64,000 nt of DNA from an uncultured Pelagibacteraceae bacterium (GTDB lineage Bacteria; Pseudomonadota; Alphaproteobacteria; Pelagibacterales; Pelagibacteraceae), in NCBI GenBank assembly GCA_902628965.1, contig CACOPB010000002.1, positions 62,001 to 126,000 of the forward strand, given 5' to 3'. The notes under the pieces are model-generated. The model was not told where the DNA came from and did no database searches. It worked only from the letters and a program-made list of their open reading frames with translations. This document shows, one piece after another, positions 35,227 to 43,512 of this stretch (the first letter of the stretch is position 1; the number at the start of each line of letters is the position of its first letter). The translations under genes were made by a program, and so were the position numbers.

Positions 35227-36417
35227 ATGCAATTAGCTAGATTTTTAAATAATGTTTTTAAAAAAGATGGATTTATATTAGTTGATGCTAATTCAAAAAG
35301 TTACATTATTGGAAATCCAAAAAGTGAAAACCCTATAAAAGTAAAAATTTTAAATAAAAATCTTCATTATAAGTTACTAATTCATCCAGATTTATATTTT
35401 GGTGAAGCATATACAGATGGCGAAATAACTATTGAAAATGGAACATTAACTGATTTCTTGGATCTTTCTTTGATGAATTTTGGAAGAGGAGACTTAAATT
35501 TTTTTAGCTATATACTTAATAGATTAAGAGGTTCTTATAGATATTTAACTAATTTTAATTTCATAAAAAAATCTAAAATGAATGTCTCTCATCACTATGA
35601 TATTTCGGATGATCTTTATGACTTGTTTTTAGATTCTAAAAGACAATATTCATGTGCATATTTTAAAAATGAAACAGATACATTGGAAACTGCTCAAAAT
35701 AATAAAATTCAACACATAATAAAAAAACTCAACATAAAACCAAATCAAAAAGTTTTAGATATTGGATGTGGATGGGGTTCTCTTGCAATAGATATTGCAA
35801 AAAGTGCAAACTGCGAAGTAACAGGTATTACACTTTCAGAAAACCAATTTAATTACTGTAAGAAAAGAGCAAAAGAACTTAATCTAGAAAATCAATTAGA
35901 CTTTAAGTTAATGGATTATAGAGAGCTCAATGAAAAATTTGATAGAATAGTCAGTGTTGGAATGTTTGAACATGTAGGAAGAAAATTTTATAAAAAATTT
36001 TTTTCACAAGTTGAAAAACTTTTAAAAGATGACGGGGTGTCATTAATTCATACTATAGGATCAGTAAATCCACCAAGAGATCCACATCCATGGATCACTA
36101 AGTATATTTTTCCAGGAGGTTATACTCCGAGTCTAAGTGAGGTAACAACACCAATTGAAAAAGCAGGCTTAATCGTTGCAGATATTGAGGTTTTAAGACT
36201 TCATTACTCACATACACTAAGACATTGGAAAGAAAATTGTATTCGAAATAAAGACAAAATAATTGAAATGTTCGATGAAAGGTTTTTTAGAATGTGGGAA
36301 TTTTATCTTGCTGGTTGTGAGATGGCATTTAAATGGGGTGATCAAGTTGTATACCAATTTCAATTAACAAAGAATTATTCTTCTACACCTGTTACAAGAG
36401 ACTATATTTATCAATAA
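35227..36417 (+). CDS. cfa: Cyclopropane-fatty-acyl-phospholipid synthase
   Basis: A 396-residue SAM-dependent enzyme. The N-terminal domain has LYFGEAYTDGEITIENGTL, typical of CFA synthases. The methyltransferase domain has motif I VLDIGCGWGSLAIDIA, then GMFEHVGRKFYKKFF and IFPGGYTPSLSEV, with the C-terminal HYSHTLRHWKENC. It adds a methylene group to unsaturated phospholipid chains in the membrane. Length equals that of the E. coli enzyme within a few residues. It is flanked closely by the DapA-family gene and the Lys-rich protein gene. Confidence 0.94.
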   Translation: MQLARFLNNVFKKDGFILVDANSKSYIIGNPKSENPIKVKILNKNLHYKLLIHPDLYFGEAYTDGEITIENGTLTDFLDLSLMNFGRGDLNFFSYILNRLRGSYRYLTNFNFIKKSKMNVSHHYDISDDLYDLFLDSKRQYSCAYFKNETDTLETAQNNKIQHIIKKLNIKPNQKVLDIGCGWGSLAIDIAKSANCEVTGITLSENQFNYCKKRAKELNLENQLDFKLMDYRELNEKFDRIVSVGMFEHVGRKFYKKFFSQVEKLLKDDGVSLIHTIGSVNPPRDPHPWITKYIFPGGYTPSLSEVTTPIEKAGLIVADIEVLRLHYSHTLRHWKENCIRNKDKIIEMFDERFFRMWEFYLAGCEMAFKWGDQVVYQFQLTKNYSSTPVTRDYIYQ

Positions 36418-36445
36418 ATAATTGGTAGAAATTAATTCCCTTAAA

Positions 36446-37672
36446 ATGAAAAAAAAGAAAAAAAATTTAAAAAAAAGTACTTCTAAAAATCAAAGAAAAA
36501 CAAAAAAAAAAGTAAAAAAAATATTTAAAAAGTCAAATAAATTTAAGTTTAAAAACAAATCTGTAAAAAAAATTAATAATCGAAGAAATCAAAAAAATAA
36601 AAAACAAAAAAAATCAAAAAAACTAAAAAAATCAAGAAAGATTTCAAAAAAGTTTAAATCAACTATACCAAAAAAACCAGATTTTCTTTTAAAGGTAGTT
36701 AACTTTCAAAATTCCTTAAAGCCCGAATTTAAGTTTAGATTAAATTTTGGTTTCGAAAAATATATCCAGGCATTTTTTGATAAAATAGCAGACACAATTT
36801 CACAGTATAAAATTCTAAAAAAAGATGAAGCTAGAAGGTTAAAATTAGAAAAACAAGAAAAAGAACGATTAGAAAAGATTGAAACTGCAAAAGAAAAGCA
36901 AAAAGAGGCTGAATTAAAAGTCAAATTAAAAGAACAAGCTCTAAAAGATGAAATCAGATTAGAAAAACAAAGAACAAAAGAAATAAAATTATTCTTAAGA
37001 AAAGAACAAGCTCTTTTAAGAATTGAACAAGCAGAAAAACAAAAGCAATTTTTACAACAATTAAAATTAGATAAGCAAATTGAAAAGTTTAGAGTTAGAG
37101 AGGTTAAAGAATTAGAAAAATTAGAAAAAATCTCCTTAAGAGAAAAAAGAGAGGATTATGCTGGCTTACAACAAAGAATAGAAAAATTAAAAGAAAAATA
37201 TCGGATTATAAGAGATCAAAAAATTAGAGAAAGAGTAGAGGCTTTAGGAGTTAAAATTCAAGGAGATGAAGATAGAGAAACACTTTTACAAAAAGAAAAA
37301 GAATATACTTTAGCTAGACAGAAAATTGAGTTTGCTCTTGAAAGCTTTTACAGAAGTGCTAGCAGTTTAGTATTTCAATTAAACAAAAGACACATAACAA
37401 GACATATGTCTATATTTAGATGTATAGACAGGAGATTTGAAACAGGAGAAATATTTGTTAAATGGGATGAAGCCTCAGATGACGAATGGCTTTTATTAAT
37501 TTATATAAAAAATAATTCACCAGATGAAGGAATAGTTATTGAAGATAAAACCAATCCAGAAAAAAATATTTCTCATGAGTTTAAAAATAATGAAATATTT
37601 AAGGCTTCAGATACTATGGTTGACGCACTTACTCAACTAATTGGAAGAAAAAGAGCCAAAAATATCAATTAA
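36446..37672 (+). CDS. Lysine-rich coiled-coil protein, unknown function
   Basis: About 408 residues. I set the start at the ATG at 36446; a TTG at 36422 would add eight residues. The first 80 residues are roughly half Lys with Ser, Asn and Arg between, like a histone tail. Residues about 130-280 form a long charged coiled coil rich in Glu, Lys and Gln. A compact C-terminal domain of about 110 residues (YRSASSLVFQLNKR, IFRCIDRRF, WLLLIYIKN) looks folded and would be the conserved part. There is no signal peptide or membrane helix. Nucleic-acid binding by the Lys tail is plausible but unproved. The family is not recognised. Confidence 0.75.
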   Translation: MKKKKKNLKKSTSKNQRKTKKKVKKIFKKSNKFKFKNKSVKKINNRRNQKNKKQKKSKKLKKSRKISKKFKSTIPKKPDFLLKVVNFQNSLKPEFKFRLNFGFEKYIQAFFDKIADTISQYKILKKDEARRLKLEKQEKERLEKIETAKEKQKEAELKVKLKEQALKDEIRLEKQRTKEIKLFLRKEQALLRIEQAEKQKQFLQQLKLDKQIEKFRVREVKELEKLEKISLREKREDYAGLQQRIEKLKEKYRIIRDQKIRERVEALGVKIQGDEDRETLLQKEKEYTLARQKIEFALESFYRSASSLVFQLNKRHITRHMSIFRCIDRRFETGEIFVKWDEASDDEWLLLIYIKNNSPDEGIVIEDKTNPEKNISHEFKNNEIFKASDTMVDALTQLIGRKRAKNIN

Positions 37673-37702
37673 ATTATCTTAAATAATTAAGTATCATTTA
37701 AA

Positions 37703-37996
37703 ATGTTATTTTCATCTGCATTAATGATCATTTTGTATTTAATATTTAGATATGTACTAGCATGGATAAGATATTTTAATAGTCTTGACTCTAGGTTAGG
37801 TCAGTCTACCTGGCGATGGAGTTATGATTATCCAGTTATAGGTGAAAGAGATATCTCAGATCTTGATGATAAAACTTTTGTTAGATTGAGGAGAAAAAGA
37901 AATAGAGTTATAACTCTGATGTACTCAATCTTATTAATAATGTTCTTGCTATCTATGTCTTTACTGAGCGAATTTTTAATATTTTTCTTAACTTAG
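37703..37996 (+). CDS. Small membrane protein, unknown function
   Basis: A 97-residue protein with a helix at residues 3-22, a hydrophilic loop with Trp-rich STWRWSYDYPVIGERD, a basic RLRRKRNR stretch and a second helix at the C-terminus. It lies 30 bases after the lysine-rich protein gene on the same strand and may be co-transcribed. I do not recognise a family. Confidence 0.65.
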   Translation: MLFSSALMIILYLIFRYVLAWIRYFNSLDSRLGQSTWRWSYDYPVIGERDISDLDDKTFVRLRRKRNRVITLMYSILLIMFLLSMSLLSEFLIFFLT

Positions 37997-38340
37997 TTTT
38001 TGAGTTGCTTTTTATTTTTTAAATATAAAAAAAAAGCAATCATTTCATACCCATATTTAAAGATTGTGAAAATTATTGGTAATTTAAAAAATTTATATAA
38101 AAATTTGTATTTTGGAATTTTTTTCCAAACATAAAGAAATGCTTCTGCGCCCTGAATAATTTTACCATTTTCTTTAACATGTAGTCTTCTTAACAATTCT
38201 TTATCATTTCTAGATGTTTCTTTTTCAGCATCTGAGTTATTAGTTATATCTATCCAGTCGATATCTTTGATATTTTCTTTTTTATATAAGTTAATTTCTG
38301 ACCTACAGATTTTACAAGAATTATTAAAATATACCCTCAT
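37993..38340 (-). CDS. DCC-family thiol-disulfide-like protein (DUF393)
   Basis: About 115 residues. The start at 38340 places the strand RVYFNNSCKICRSEI at the N-terminus, as in DUF393 proteins, whose CxxC follows the first strand; a longer reading starts at 38376. The thioredoxin-like core continues with IDWIDITN and the family's ending GAEAFLYVWKKIPKY, then a hydrophobic C-terminal stretch (about residues 80-105) that may lie on the membrane. Function of the family is unproved; a redox role is inferred from CxxC. The true start is uncertain as no clear ribosome site is seen. Confidence 0.78.
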   Translation of the reverse strand: MRVYFNNSCKICRSEINLYKKENIKDIDWIDITNNSDAEKETSRNDKELLRRLHVKENGKIIQGAEAFLYVWKKIPKYKFLYKFFKLPIIFTIFKYGYEMIAFFLYLKNKKQLKN

Positions 38341-38425
38341 TTGACAATAATTAACTTTTAGTAAGAAATTGTACATGCGTAAAATGATCAGTTGAAAATT
38401 ATCAACAAACCACTATTTAGGGTGT

Positions 38426-39838
38426 ATGAGTATTTTCTTTGATAAATCTGATTTAACAAGACAAGATACAGATAAAATAGTATCTGAAACCCTAAAAAAT
38501 TGTGATGATGGTGAGTTGTATTTAGAGGAATCTAAATCGGAGTCAATTCTACTTGATGATAACAAAATTAAGAGTTCAAATTATAGTTCTGATTTAGGAT
38601 TTGGATTTAGAGCTATTTCGGACGAGGTTGTTGCTTATTCATATTCAAATGAAATATCAAAAGACTCATTAAAAAGTTCATCAGAAAATCTTAAGTCAAC
38701 TCTGAAATCAATTAAAGGTACTTATAATCATGAAATACCAAAAACAAACAAGAAATTGTATGAAGATATCAATCCAATTGAACAAAAAACTTTGAAGTCA
38801 AAATTAGAGATTTTAAATAAAGTAAATGATTTTTTAAGAAAAAAAGATGGGTCAGTAAAACAAGTTACAGCTAGTTTTGCTGGTGAGCAAAAATCGATAG
38901 AAATTATTAGATCGGGTGGAGAAGTGATCACTGATGTGCGTCCATTAATAAGATTTAATGTATCTGTAATGTTGGAAAAAAATGGCAGAAAAGAAACAGG
39001 TGTTTATGGTATTGGTGGCAGACAATCTTATGATGATTATTTAAAAAATGATAATTGGAAACATGTTTGTGAGGAAGCTCTAAGAATAGCGTCAGTTAAT
39101 TTAGAAAGTAAACCCGCACCTGCTGGGGAAATGAAGGTAGTCTTAGGGCCTGGTTGGCCAGCAATATTAATTCATGAAGCAATCGGCCATGGTCTTGAAG
39201 GAGATTTTAATAGAAAAAAAACTTCAGCATTTCATAATCTTATGGGTCAAAAAGTTGCTAGTGAAGGAGTAACAATTGTAGATGATGGAACAATAGATAA
39301 TAGAAGAGGAAGTTTAACTATTGACGATGAAGGAACCCCAACTGAAAGAACAGTTTTAATTGAAAAAGGGATTCTTAAAGGTTTTATGCAAGACAGACAT
39401 AATGCGCGATTAATGAATACAAAATCAACTGGTTCTGGGAGAAGAGAAAATTATAGACATATTGTTTTACCAAGAATGAGAAATACAATGATGTTAAGTG
39501 GCAATCAAACTCAAGATGAAATGATAAAATCTGTTGATAAAGGTATCTTTGCAGTAAGTTTTGGAGGAGGACAGGTAGATATTACTTCAGGAAAATTTGT
39601 ATTTAATTGCACAGAAGCCTACGAAATAAATAATGGTAAAATTGGTTCTCCAATTAAGGGAGCAACTCTAATTGGTGATGGACCATCAATACTTAAAGAA
39701 GTTTCAATGGTAGGAAACGATATGATGATGGATCCTGGTATAGGAACTTGTGGAAAAGCTGGACAAGGAGTTCCTGTAGGAGTAGCTCAACCTTCAATTT
39801 TAATCGATAAAATGACGGTTGGCGGAACAAAACTTTAA
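38426..39838 (+). CDS. tldD: Metalloprotease TldD
   Basis: A 470-residue protein of the TldD/PmbA family. The zinc motif HExxxH is in LIHEAIGHGLEGDFNRKK, with surrounding VVLGPGWPAILIH and, further on, TGSGRRENYRHIVLPRM and GGGQVDITSGKF, all typical of TldD. TldD and TldE (PmbA) form a protease that trims peptides and degrades unfolded antitoxins or processes microcin-like precursors. The partner gene follows after 6 bases. Confidence 0.95.
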   Translation: MSIFFDKSDLTRQDTDKIVSETLKNCDDGELYLEESKSESILLDDNKIKSSNYSSDLGFGFRAISDEVVAYSYSNEISKDSLKSSSENLKSTLKSIKGTYNHEIPKTNKKLYEDINPIEQKTLKSKLEILNKVNDFLRKKDGSVKQVTASFAGEQKSIEIIRSGGEVITDVRPLIRFNVSVMLEKNGRKETGVYGIGGRQSYDDYLKNDNWKHVCEEALRIASVNLESKPAPAGEMKVVLGPGWPAILIHEAIGHGLEGDFNRKKTSAFHNLMGQKVASEGVTIVDDGTIDNRRGSLTIDDEGTPTERTVLIEKGILKGFMQDRHNARLMNTKSTGSGRRENYRHIVLPRMRNTMMLSGNQTQDEMIKSVDKGIFAVSFGGGQVDITSGKFVFNCTEAYEINNGKIGSPIKGATLIGDGPSILKEVSMVGNDMMMDPGIGTCGKAGQGVPVGVAQPSILIDKMTVGGTKL

Positions 39839-39844
39839 AGCATT

Positions 39845-41161
39845 ATGATTAAGGATCAAGAATTTCTAAAATCGAAAGCTTCATACTGTTTAGATTTAGC
39901 AAAAAAAATGGGAGCAACTGATGCAAGTGTTACAGTAGGTCACTCAATTTCAGAAACAGTTAATTTTAGAAATAAATCCTTAGATGCCTCAGATAGATCA
40001 GATGGATTGGCATTAAGTATAGAGACTTATTTAGGTAAAAGAAGATCTTCAATTTCATCTTCAAATTTACTAGATGAAAACATAAAAACTTTAATAGAAA
40101 AGTGCTTTGAAACTACAAAGATTACACCAGAGGACGAATTTAATTCTTTGCCAGATAAAGATTTATTAGCTAAACAAATTAGCAATCTTGATTTGTATGA
40201 TGAGACAAGATTCGAAAACGATAAAAAAATAAAATATTTAAAAGATTTAGAGGAATCTGCCTCATCGGATAATCAAATCATAAATACAGAATCTAGTTTT
40301 ACCGAAAATAAATCTAATTTTGTCCTAGCTAATAGTGAAGGTTTTTGTGATGGCTATAAAACCTCATCTTTTACCGCTTCTTGTGTAACAGTTGCAAAAG
40401 ATGAAAATAGCATGGAAAGAGATTACGAATTCTCTAGTAAACGTCATTTATCTGATATTAAGCAAGCAACAGATCTTGGCAATAAGGCAGCAAATGAAAC
40501 TATAAGAAAATTGAGTCCCAACAAAATTGGAAGCGAAAAGATAAGCATAATTTTTGATAAAAGAATTTCAAAAGGAATGTTAAGTACTTTTGCAAGTGCA
40601 ATATCTGCATCTGCAATTTCGAGAGGCACTTCATTTTTAAAAGATAAAATTGATCAACAGGTTTTTGCAAATTCAATAAATGTAATTGATAAACCAGACA
40701 TAATTAAAGGAATGGGGTCTCAAAATTTTGACTCAGAGGGTGTAAACTCAAACACATTACAACTTATAGAAAATGGAATACTTAAAAATTATCTTGTGGA
40801 CACATACAATGGAAAAAAATTGAATTTAAAATCAAATGGAAGAAGTGGTGGAACCACCAATCTTTACTTTGAAAACGGAAATATAAGTTACGAAGATCTT
40901 ATGAAAAAAAATTCAAGATGCCTTTATATTACCGAAACTATTGGTCACGGATCTAACCTAGTAACAGGAGATTATTCAGTAGGTGCCACTGGTTTTTTAG
41001 TTGAAAACGGAGAATTTAAATATCCAGTAAATGAAATAACAATTGCTGGTAACTTTAAGGATATGTTTAAAAATATAATTTTAGCTAATGATTTAGAATT
41101 TGAATATTCAGTCAATTCACCTACTATGATGATAGAAGGAATGACTGTTGCAGGAAAATGA
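39845..41161 (+). CDS. pmbA: TldE/PmbA, partner of TldD
   Basis: A 438-residue TldD/PmbA-family member without the HExxxH zinc motif, as is normal for PmbA. It has GATDASVTVGHSISETVNFRNK at the start, ISKGMLSTFASAISASAISRGTSFL in the middle and the ending GHGSNLVTGDYSVGATGF, FKDMFKNIILANDLEF. It forms the complex with TldD, encoded 6 bases upstream, and lends it substrate binding. The stop codon overlaps the next gene's ATG. Confidence 0.95.
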   Translation: MIKDQEFLKSKASYCLDLAKKMGATDASVTVGHSISETVNFRNKSLDASDRSDGLALSIETYLGKRRSSISSSNLLDENIKTLIEKCFETTKITPEDEFNSLPDKDLLAKQISNLDLYDETRFENDKKIKYLKDLEESASSDNQIINTESSFTENKSNFVLANSEGFCDGYKTSSFTASCVTVAKDENSMERDYEFSSKRHLSDIKQATDLGNKAANETIRKLSPNKIGSEKISIIFDKRISKGMLSTFASAISASAISRGTSFLKDKIDQQVFANSINVIDKPDIIKGMGSQNFDSEGVNSNTLQLIENGILKNYLVDTYNGKKLNLKSNGRSGGTTNLYFENGNISYEDLMKKNSRCLYITETIGHGSNLVTGDYSVGATGFLVENGEFKYPVNEITIAGNFKDMFKNIILANDLEFEYSVNSPTMMIEGMTVAGK

Positions 41162-42129
41162 GCAGTTATTGTGTCATTGGCTCTGGAATTTCTGGAGCAA
41201 CAATAGCTAATTTATTAAGTAAAAAAAATTCTGTACACATTTATGACAAAGCTCGAGGTCCAGGTGGTAGATCTTCTTTTAAAAGATTAAATAAGTCAAA
41301 AGGATTTGACCATGGTGCACAATATATTTCTCCAAAATCAATTCAATTTAAAAGATTTATTACAGATTTATGTAAAAAAAAAATCCTTAAAAAATGGACT
41401 GGCAAACATATTTTTTTAAATAAATTAAAAAAAGAAAATAAAAATCATGTTAAAATAATTGGCTACAAAGGCAACAACGATATTAGCAAATATTTAATAA
41501 AGAATATAAGATGTAATTTTCAAAGCGAATTAGAGAGAATTAAATATATCAAAAATAAATGGAAATTAGATTTTAAGAACAACCAAACAAAATATTATGA
41601 TAAATTAATATTAACTTGTCCGTTTCCGCAATTAAAAAAATTATCAAAAAAATTCATTAAGGATCCATTCGTCAAACAAAAAATAAAAATGGATGCAAAT
41701 ATTACAGTCATGATTGAAATAAAAAAAACTAACAAAAACGTATCAAGTTATTTATTTAATAATGAAATTTTAGGTTGGGTGGCTAAAGAAAATAGTAAAA
41801 AAAGATTTAAAAGTAATAATGATTTATGGACTTTACAAAGCACAAACCAATGGGCAAATAAAAGAATAAATAAAAATAGAGAAAATAAAGAAAAAAACTC
41901 AAAGATTTTAATTGATCAATTTTTTAAACTTACTGGAATTAAAAAAACAAAAATATTAACTTCATTAAATCATGGTTGGAAGTATTCTTCAAATTCTAGA
42001 TCATTAAAAGTTAAAAGTTATTGGAATACTAAATTAAATTTAGGTGTCTGTGCAGATTGGTTCGTAGGCCCTAGAGTAGAGGATGGATGGATAAGTGCAA
42101 ACGATCTTTTTAAAAAAATTAATAAATAA
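41158..42129 (+). CDS. FAD-dependent oxidoreductase, renalase-like
   Basis: A 323-residue flavoprotein. The Rossmann fold for FAD is CVIGSGISGATIANLL, with the Glu/Asp-equivalent at IYDKARGPGGRSSF, and DHGAQYIS follows, as in renalase-like and amine-oxidase-like proteins. The C-terminal LGVCADWFVGPRVEDGWISA is the FAD-closing motif. Its substrate is unknown; renalases oxidise misreduced NAD(P)H isomers, which would be a repair role. It overlaps pmbA by 4 bases and ends 2 bases from a convergent gene. Confidence 0.87.
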   Translation: MSSYCVIGSGISGATIANLLSKKNSVHIYDKARGPGGRSSFKRLNKSKGFDHGAQYISPKSIQFKRFITDLCKKKILKKWTGKHIFLNKLKKENKNHVKIIGYKGNNDISKYLIKNIRCNFQSELERIKYIKNKWKLDFKNNQTKYYDKLILTCPFPQLKKLSKKFIKDPFVKQKIKMDANITVMIEIKKTNKNVSSYLFNNEILGWVAKENSKKRFKSNNDLWTLQSTNQWANKRINKNRENKEKNSKILIDQFFKLTGIKKTKILTSLNHGWKYSSNSRSLKVKSYWNTKLNLGVCADWFVGPRVEDGWISANDLFKKINK

Positions 42130-42131
42130 TT

Positions 42132-42812
42132 CTATTCAACATTTTTTAATTGATATTTCCAATTTCCCATTCTTTCGTATGATACTTTAACAATAAGTAA
42201 GGTTTTTTTATCAAGCCAAATATCAAAATTTAATTTTTTATCTTCAGGAAGAGAAATATCTTTAGATGTAAGTTTGAAATGATCTGTTTCGTATTGTTTG
42301 CTATTAATTGAAATATTTTCCTTGCCAATAAAAGTAACTATTTGTTCTTTTATACTTCCAGAAATAGGACTTATTTGGCTTTCTGCTTGTAAAATTCTAT
42401 GACTCCACCAGTTTCCAATAATATTTTTTATAGAAGCCTCACCTGAATATGAGGACCCTTTGATGTCAAACTTTTTATTATTTTTATCTAGTTTTAAGTT
42501 TACAAATTTTTTTTTTTTATTTTGAAGTGTCTTTGATTGAAAAGATATTAAATTATCTTTCAAATAAATTTCTTCTCCATATCCCTCTACTTTAAATATT
42601 GTTGCAGATAGTAATTTTACCTCAAATTTATATTGATTTTTTACAATCGTTTTTTCACCATCTCTTTTAAAATAATAATTGTTATACCCAATTACTTCAT
42701 CATTTCTTAAGATCTCCATTTCTATTTTGTCAAATTTGTTATAATGACCTATATGAGAATAAGAAATTGATGAGAAAAATACAATAAGCAAAATAACTGC
42801 AAACTTTTTCAT
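42132..42812 (-). CDS. Periplasmic protein of the DUF6134-like type
   Basis: A 226-residue exported protein with a signal peptide (residues 1-19). The rest is rich in beta strands: IEMEILRNDEVIGYNNYYFKRDG at the N-terminus and DIWLDKKTLLIVKVSYERMGNW at the C-terminus. This pattern resembles DUF6134/DUF3108-like proteins, which have a lipocalin-like barrel, but the match is by feel. It is divergent from the YczE-like gene, with 52 bases between. Function unknown. Confidence 0.65.
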   Translation of the reverse strand: MKKFAVILLIVFFSSISYSHIGHYNKFDKIEMEILRNDEVIGYNNYYFKRDGEKTIVKNQYKFEVKLLSATIFKVEGYGEEIYLKDNLISFQSKTLQNKKKKFVNLKLDKNNKKFDIKGSSYSGEASIKNIIGNWWSHRILQAESQISPISGSIKEQIVTFIGKENISINSKQYETDHFKLTSKDISLPEDKKLNFDIWLDKKTLLIVKVSYERMGNWKYQLKNVE

Positions 42813-42864
42813 TTGCTAGTTACAATATTAGAATTTTTCATTAATAGATATAGCTATTATAATT

Positions 42865-43512
42865 ATGTTTTTAAAAATAAAAAAAATTCCAAAAGTAAAA
42901 TGGAGCTCAGAAAAACCATTTAATTTTAAACCAAAGTTTTCTACGTTTTTTTTCTTATGTTTTGGTTTGTCTTTATTTGGGTTGGGTGAGGGATTGTTAA
43001 TTGTTTCATTCACAGGAGCTTCTCCTTGGAGTGTTTTAGCCCAAGGTATTTCCTTAAATGTTAATTTAAGTATTGGCACTATCACATTATTAATAAGTAT
43101 TGCTGTTTTAATTTTATGGATCCCTCTTGGCCAAAAACCAGGGATGGGTACAATATTTAATGCTTTAATTATTGCAATTATGATTGATCTTTGTATCAAA
43201 TATGTTCCAACACCATCAAATTATATTCATCAATTATTGTTAGCAATAATTTCTGTTATCATAGTTGGAATAGGTGGGGGTATTTACTTGGTATCAAATT
43301 TAGGAGCCGGCCCTAGAGATGGATTAATGATAGGGTTACAAAAATTAACTAATTTTCCTATAGCTGTTGTAAGAGCAACTTTAGAAATTTCAGTTGTTAG
43401 TATCGGATGGTATTTAGGAGGTACAGTGGGGATTGGAACTTTGTTGTTCGCATTTGGCATAGGTCCTTGCGTTGCCTTAGGACTTTATTTAGTTGATAAA
43501 AGTTTTGATTAA
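42865..43512 (+). CDS. YczE/YitT-like membrane protein
   Basis: A 215-residue membrane protein with about five or six helices. GLGEGLLIVSFTGASPWSVLAQG and the repeat of this theme at GGGIYLVSNLGAGPRDGLMIGL are the two marks of the YczE family (G-A-x-P-x-x-x-L/M after a helix). The second half reads VRATLEISVVSIGWYLGGTVGIGTLLFAFGIGPCVA. Its role is unknown; related proteins sit in the cytoplasmic membrane. It converges with typA, overlapping by 4 bases. Confidence 0.85.
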   Translation: MFLKIKKIPKVKWSSEKPFNFKPKFSTFFFLCFGLSLFGLGEGLLIVSFTGASPWSVLAQGISLNVNLSIGTITLLISIAVLILWIPLGQKPGMGTIFNALIIAIMIDLCIKYVPTPSNYIHQLLLAIISVIIVGIGGGIYLVSNLGAGPRDGLMIGLQKLTNFPIAVVRATLEISVVSIGWYLGGTVGIGTLLFAFGIGPCVALGLYLVDKSFD

